Shown here: piece by piece, positions 60,470 through 64,000 of the stretch | How positions within the stretch are numbered: position 1 is the stretch's first letter | How the letters are laid out: every line of letters starts with the position of its first letter | Source of the DNA: Bostrychus sinensis | Taxonomy: Eukaryota; Chordata; Actinopteri; Gobiiformes; Eleotridae | DNA length: 64,000 bases | Assembly (NCBI GenBank): GCA_020698575.1 | Contig: CM036239.1 | Location: 11,493,263-11,557,262, forward strand | Direction: 5' to 3' | Program-made: the position numbers and the translations under genes | The notes under the pieces: model-generated | The model's input: the letters and a program-made list of their open reading frames with translations, nothing else | The model's database searches: none | What the model was told of the DNA's origin: nothing

Positions 60470-61790
60470 ACAGATACGCCCTCTCCCTTCAGTAGCACCC
60501 CCGCTCCACCGCTGCAGCAGAACCATCAGCCTCCTCAGCCTCTCTCTCTCCTCTTCTTCAGTTTATTCCTTCAGTAAATCATCCGTTACACATCACTCAT
60601 TTGTCTGTCTCTCCTGTTTGAAATAACTTTTTTTTTCCTCACACTTTGAAATGTCCCCATTTCAGTAGCACCTGCAATCTTCCAGTCTAACACTAAACTA
60701 TATTTCAAGGCTTTGCCTGAAGAATTTGTTATTTATTGGGCATTTTACTTTAAAGGACATGAAAAAAATACAGTATGTTTAAGGTATTGTCTACTGGCCG
60801 TATTCTCTACTAAAACACAAAATAACACATCAATAATAATGTTCATCTAATTAGCACATATTAGATAATGGCAAATTAGCGGTACTGCAGTCTAAATCAG
60901 AACAATGGTCTGTGGGTTGCCAGTCTTTCCGCTTTTCTGATTGGACGATCGGAAATGCAATGTTTAGAACCAAAACAAAAAGTGTAAAGATAAACAACTT
61001 GTCCATTATGTTAAACATTTTTGATTTAAACATGTTTACCTCACATCTGGGGACACATGAGGGTCATTTTAATTAAATATAAAAGAATATATCCTGCTCA
61101 TACTCCTTTAAATTACACAAAACTTGCAATACAGTGTTGTTGTTGGCAGGAATCTATTGAGCTTCACATTGATGTTTGTTTTAACTTTTACCCTATTCAG
61201 CTATAGTGTCTGCCTTAAAAGATACTTTGATCACAAAAATGTGGATGCCAAAATTGTCCTGTCTGATCTTATTGAGCCACAAAAGATTTATTGCGTTAGA
61301 GAGAGAGGTGAGGAGAAAGTTCAGATGCCTCCGCCTCGAGATTCTTCACGTCGTCCATGAAAATACTATAAAGTAAGTCGGCCACCTGCTTTTCTTTGAA
61401 CCAACGTACAGTGCATCTACATCAGACCAAAGTGGAGCATTTACACATACGGGCACGAAGACATATAAAGCTTTTATCCTGCTGCGATCCCTGAGAGCTA
61501 CAGCACATATTGCACCTGTCATACTCTAAGATTTACAAAGAGAGAGTTGGCTTCCTGACACTCAAAATAACAACTTTACAGCAGGCTTTTACAGCTATTT
61601 ATCCCCTTATTTAAAGCACTGTTAGGAGTCAGTAATAACTATATTAAAGGAGTGCCAAGCTCCACAAAATAAACCATAGCAACTGTTGTTAGTGCTAATT
61701 TACATAGACGTAAAAAATAATAATCTTGCTTTAGTCTCCTCATGTTGTTCTGCTATCATTGCTGTTTGAAAATTGACCATTTATTTATTT
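60470..61790. other. 5' flank, no recognised feature
   Basis: AT-rich. Short frames at 60851-61033 (minus) and 61124-61360 (plus) have no domain. No RNA gene or named repeat was seen. Confidence 0.35.
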
Positions 61791-61794
61791 CCCA

Positions 61795-62230
61795 TGGCCG
61801 AAGAGGTTATGTTATCACCACTGTTAGTTTGTTAGTTTGTTAGCAGGATAACAAGTCTTTTTTTTTTTTTTTTTTCCTTTTGGCTTTTCCATTTGTGGAT
61901 TACCAGCCACAGCAAATCATCTGCCTCCTTGCAAATTAAAAGCATATTTATTTTATGCTATTATTGTTTCTGCCCCTATTAAGTAAACCATAAAAAATAA
62001 TTTATGATTTATTTGATTGGGACAGATTCAATAAACATAGATTATCTTCTCAGAGTAATCCAATGCCAATATCACAGTTTATAGCCAAGGCTAATTTGCA
62101 ACACCTGTCTCTATAAAAGCCTTTGACAGATACAGTAATATTATAGTAAAAGGATTGTAAAAAAAAATGTAAAAAAACAAACCAAAATTAACACCTGATG
62201 CCCTTCCTGATGCAGCCCATTTTATTCTCA
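61795..62230 (+). repeat. Interspersed repeat pieces
   Basis: ATGGCCGAAGAGGTTATGTT with GTTAGTTTGTTAGTTTGTTAGCAGGATAAC (61793-61853) resembles the start of a frequent fish repeat. It is followed by a T-tract, CCTTTTGGCTTTTCC and CCACAGCAAATCATCTGCC (61878-61930), then GATGCCCTTCCTGATGCAGCCC (62197-62218). Two repeat families adjoin here. Confidence 0.5.
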
Positions 62231-62256
62231 TTTTAGTGATTTTGATTCTTTTTGCC

Positions 62257-62291
62257 CATGTGGCTCAGTAAATAGAGCATTTTGTTGCACT
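62257..62291 (+). mobile_element. tRNA-derived SINE head, truncated
   Basis: GCCCATGTGGCTCAGTAAATAGAGCA contains an A box (TGGCTCAGTAAA). The B box is not found because an inverted-repeat element begins directly after it. Confidence 0.45.
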
Positions 62292-62470
62292 CATTAATGT
62301 AATACCTCCCAAAAACACAAATGTACACATTACATTTGTGGATATGTTGTTTTTACATGTGTTGGAGGTGACAGCTCTTACATTTGTGGGTATATTACAT
62401 TAAAAACATGCACATTTTTTATTAAATTTGTGGGTTATTAAGTTTGCCAGAGGTATTGCATTAATGGGTT
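62292..62470. mobile_element. Short inverted-repeat element (ATTAATGTAATACCTC ends)
   Basis: CATTAATGTAATACCTCC on the left faces CATTAATGCAATACCTCTGG on the right in reverse complement, with ACAAATGTAC and ACATTTGTGG motifs between. About 175 bp, non-coding. Confidence 0.6.
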
Positions 62471-62889
62471 TTAACAGGATTTATCCAGTTAAAATTAAAA
62501 GTTAACATTTCCCAGTTTGAGTCCACCATATCTTTATTATTAGAAAATGGGGCCAATGCTTTCGAGAAGGGTTAGCATTCTTCAAGTGCTTCTAGTTTTT
62601 CCAAGAAAAAAAGACAGCAAAAGTTCACATGCTCTTTTCTTTAATGGTTATTACTATAAATTATTCTTTGTTAAATACAGAGAAAGCATGGTGTACACTA
62701 CCATTCCTATGAAACTTATCAGTAAATAAAAAATACAATATCTTAAATCTGTTGTGCTGTTGCTGCACCACCGTCTTCCTAGCTTGAACTGTCTGTATCT
62801 GCTTTGCAAAGTGTTCATTTTTAAAGACTGTTTTATCAAAAATATGCTATTCCAACTAAGAGACATGATTGGAGGTTTAAGATGAATAG

Positions 62890-63368
62890 TCTCACAATGC
62901 TGCAAAAACTCAGAAACTCAAGGCAACAGGATCCCTCATGATTTTTTTTAGTTTTGGGGCCAACACAAAATCTCAAGTTTTCAGCAACTAATACTTTTTG
63001 TTCACCTAATTTAACATTCATATATCTAAAAGCTTTTCACTCACTATCTTTTTTTGTTTTTAGTTGTGTCACAGCCAACTTACTATCCATTGTTCAGAAA
63101 AAGTTGCTGCTAAAATTGTAAAATTGTTTTGTCTAATTTGTTATACTAAGTTTTCATTGTTATCCATAATAGCAATGGATAATCCGTTGGCTGCAAGTTG
63201 AGTTGTTAAAAAAATGATATTGAGTAAAACCTAAAAATTAAATTGAACAAAACTATATTATTTGTTGAAAAGTTGAGTTTTTGAGTTGGCCCCAAAACTC
63301 AAAAATCTTGAGGGATCCTGTTGCCTTAAGATTTTGAGTTTTTGCAACCTTTTTTTTTTTTTCCAGTG
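62890..63368. mobile_element. Foldback element with about 90-bp inverted arms
   Basis: Arms 62899-62985 and 63258-63349 are near-identical inverted copies: GCAAAAACTCA, then AAGGCAACAGGATCCCTCA, then TTTTGGGGCCAAC. The middle holds a second, shorter mirror (ATCCATTGTTCAG / ATAGCAATGGAT). The right end continues through a T-tract to CCAGTG, and the left begins CACAATG. No protein. Confidence 0.85.
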
Positions 63369-63622
63369 CATGGTTACAAATAAGACTTACACTTATTATT
63401 ATACATTCTGTACCTTTGTATTGTCTTTGTCTTTACTGTATTGTTTCTGTCAGAGCTGCATGAAGGCTGTAATTCAAACATGTAATTAAGAAAGATACTT
63501 AGATTATGTTCATATTTGTGTATTTATGGCGAGTTTGGCTGCAGGAAGTTAAAACCAACTGGCATGATGTTCATTTTTCTAATTTTCTCCTAATGATAGC
63601 ATTGTTGGCACATCACCATCTG

Positions 63623-63623
<1 letters not shown>

Positions 63624-63657
<34 letters not shown>
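63624..63657. repeat. (CA)n microsatellite
   Basis: About 34 bp of uninterrupted CA. Confidence 0.95.
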
Positions 63658-64000
63658 GCTGTGATAATGCATCCATTCAATCTAACGATAACACACCACT
63701 TGTCGTAATGACCCCGCTGTTTATACAAATCTGGAGCAAAGCATAATGGGTAAACATCCCTGTTTTTTTTGGCATGAGTTACCTTGTTGTTGCTGTACAG
63801 ATACCTCAAGTGTTTGTCCTACAAGTACATTAGCTCAAAGGATGGTGAAAAATAAGCAGCAGTGAGGCATTGTCCACGGGCAACATTCAAAATGAATGTG
63901 ACATCGGGCTGCCAGATAGTAAATAAAGCACGCCTTGGGTTGCCAGGTCATCAGTGGAACTCTCTCTGCAAATTGGGTTGTAACTCAGCGCAGTGAATCA

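Noticed and set aside
62257..62291. Functional tRNA gene
   Set aside because: Only an A box is present; no cloverleaf or B box, and another repeat begins immediately after.

Overview
The window looks like nuclear DNA of a teleost fish: AT-rich, full of microsatellites and decayed transposons of fish type (Rex3/RTE and L2 LINEs, many short hAT-like elements, tRNA-derived SINE pieces), with large introns. I see one protein-coding gene, on the minus strand: the 5' part of TRHDE, the M1-family membrane metallopeptidase that degrades thyrotropin-releasing hormone. Species cannot be named from this alone.

TRHDE: exon 1 (46097-45609) holds the start codon, cytoplasmic tail and signal-anchor helix. 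Exon 2 (41297-41053) and exon 3 (25504-25228) continue the N-terminal domain. Splice sites and phases agree (phase 0, then phase 2, then phase 0), giving residues 1 to about 337 of a protein that is about 1,000 residues in other vertebrates. The catalytic exons must lie beyond base 1. Intron 1 is 4.3 kb, intron 2 is 15.5 kb, and intron 3 is at least 25.2 kb. A CpG-rich block at about 47.3-48.2 kb, 1.2-2.1 kb upstream of the ATG, is the best promoter candidate.

Layout: 1-5 kb is a large inverted structure, with arms of an 11-bp-type minisatellite (TAAACCAGGAC-like) around a 3.5 kb spacer, in intron 3. 6-17 kb holds an L2 tail, a Harbinger relic, small hAT elements, another block of the same minisatellite and a broken Rex3. 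19.2-24.9 kb is a nest of at least five DNA transposons, whose outermost member keeps a BED zinc-finger start. 25-46 kb contains the three exons, with LINE fragments, small hAT elements and foldback elements in the introns. 46-64 kb is 5' flank, with no second gene recognised. It holds a hAT carrying the same minisatellite (52.8-53.4 kb), a 2.6 kb element enclosing a 1.3 kb 21-bp minisatellite (57.9-60.5 kb), and foldback elements near the right end.

No cellular operon, phage, CRISPR or biosynthetic system is present. The interesting content is transposon architecture: nested insertions with readable target-site duplications, and the link between one minisatellite family and mobile elements. 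All repeat assignments were made by eye from termini, duplications and protein motifs, without database comparison.
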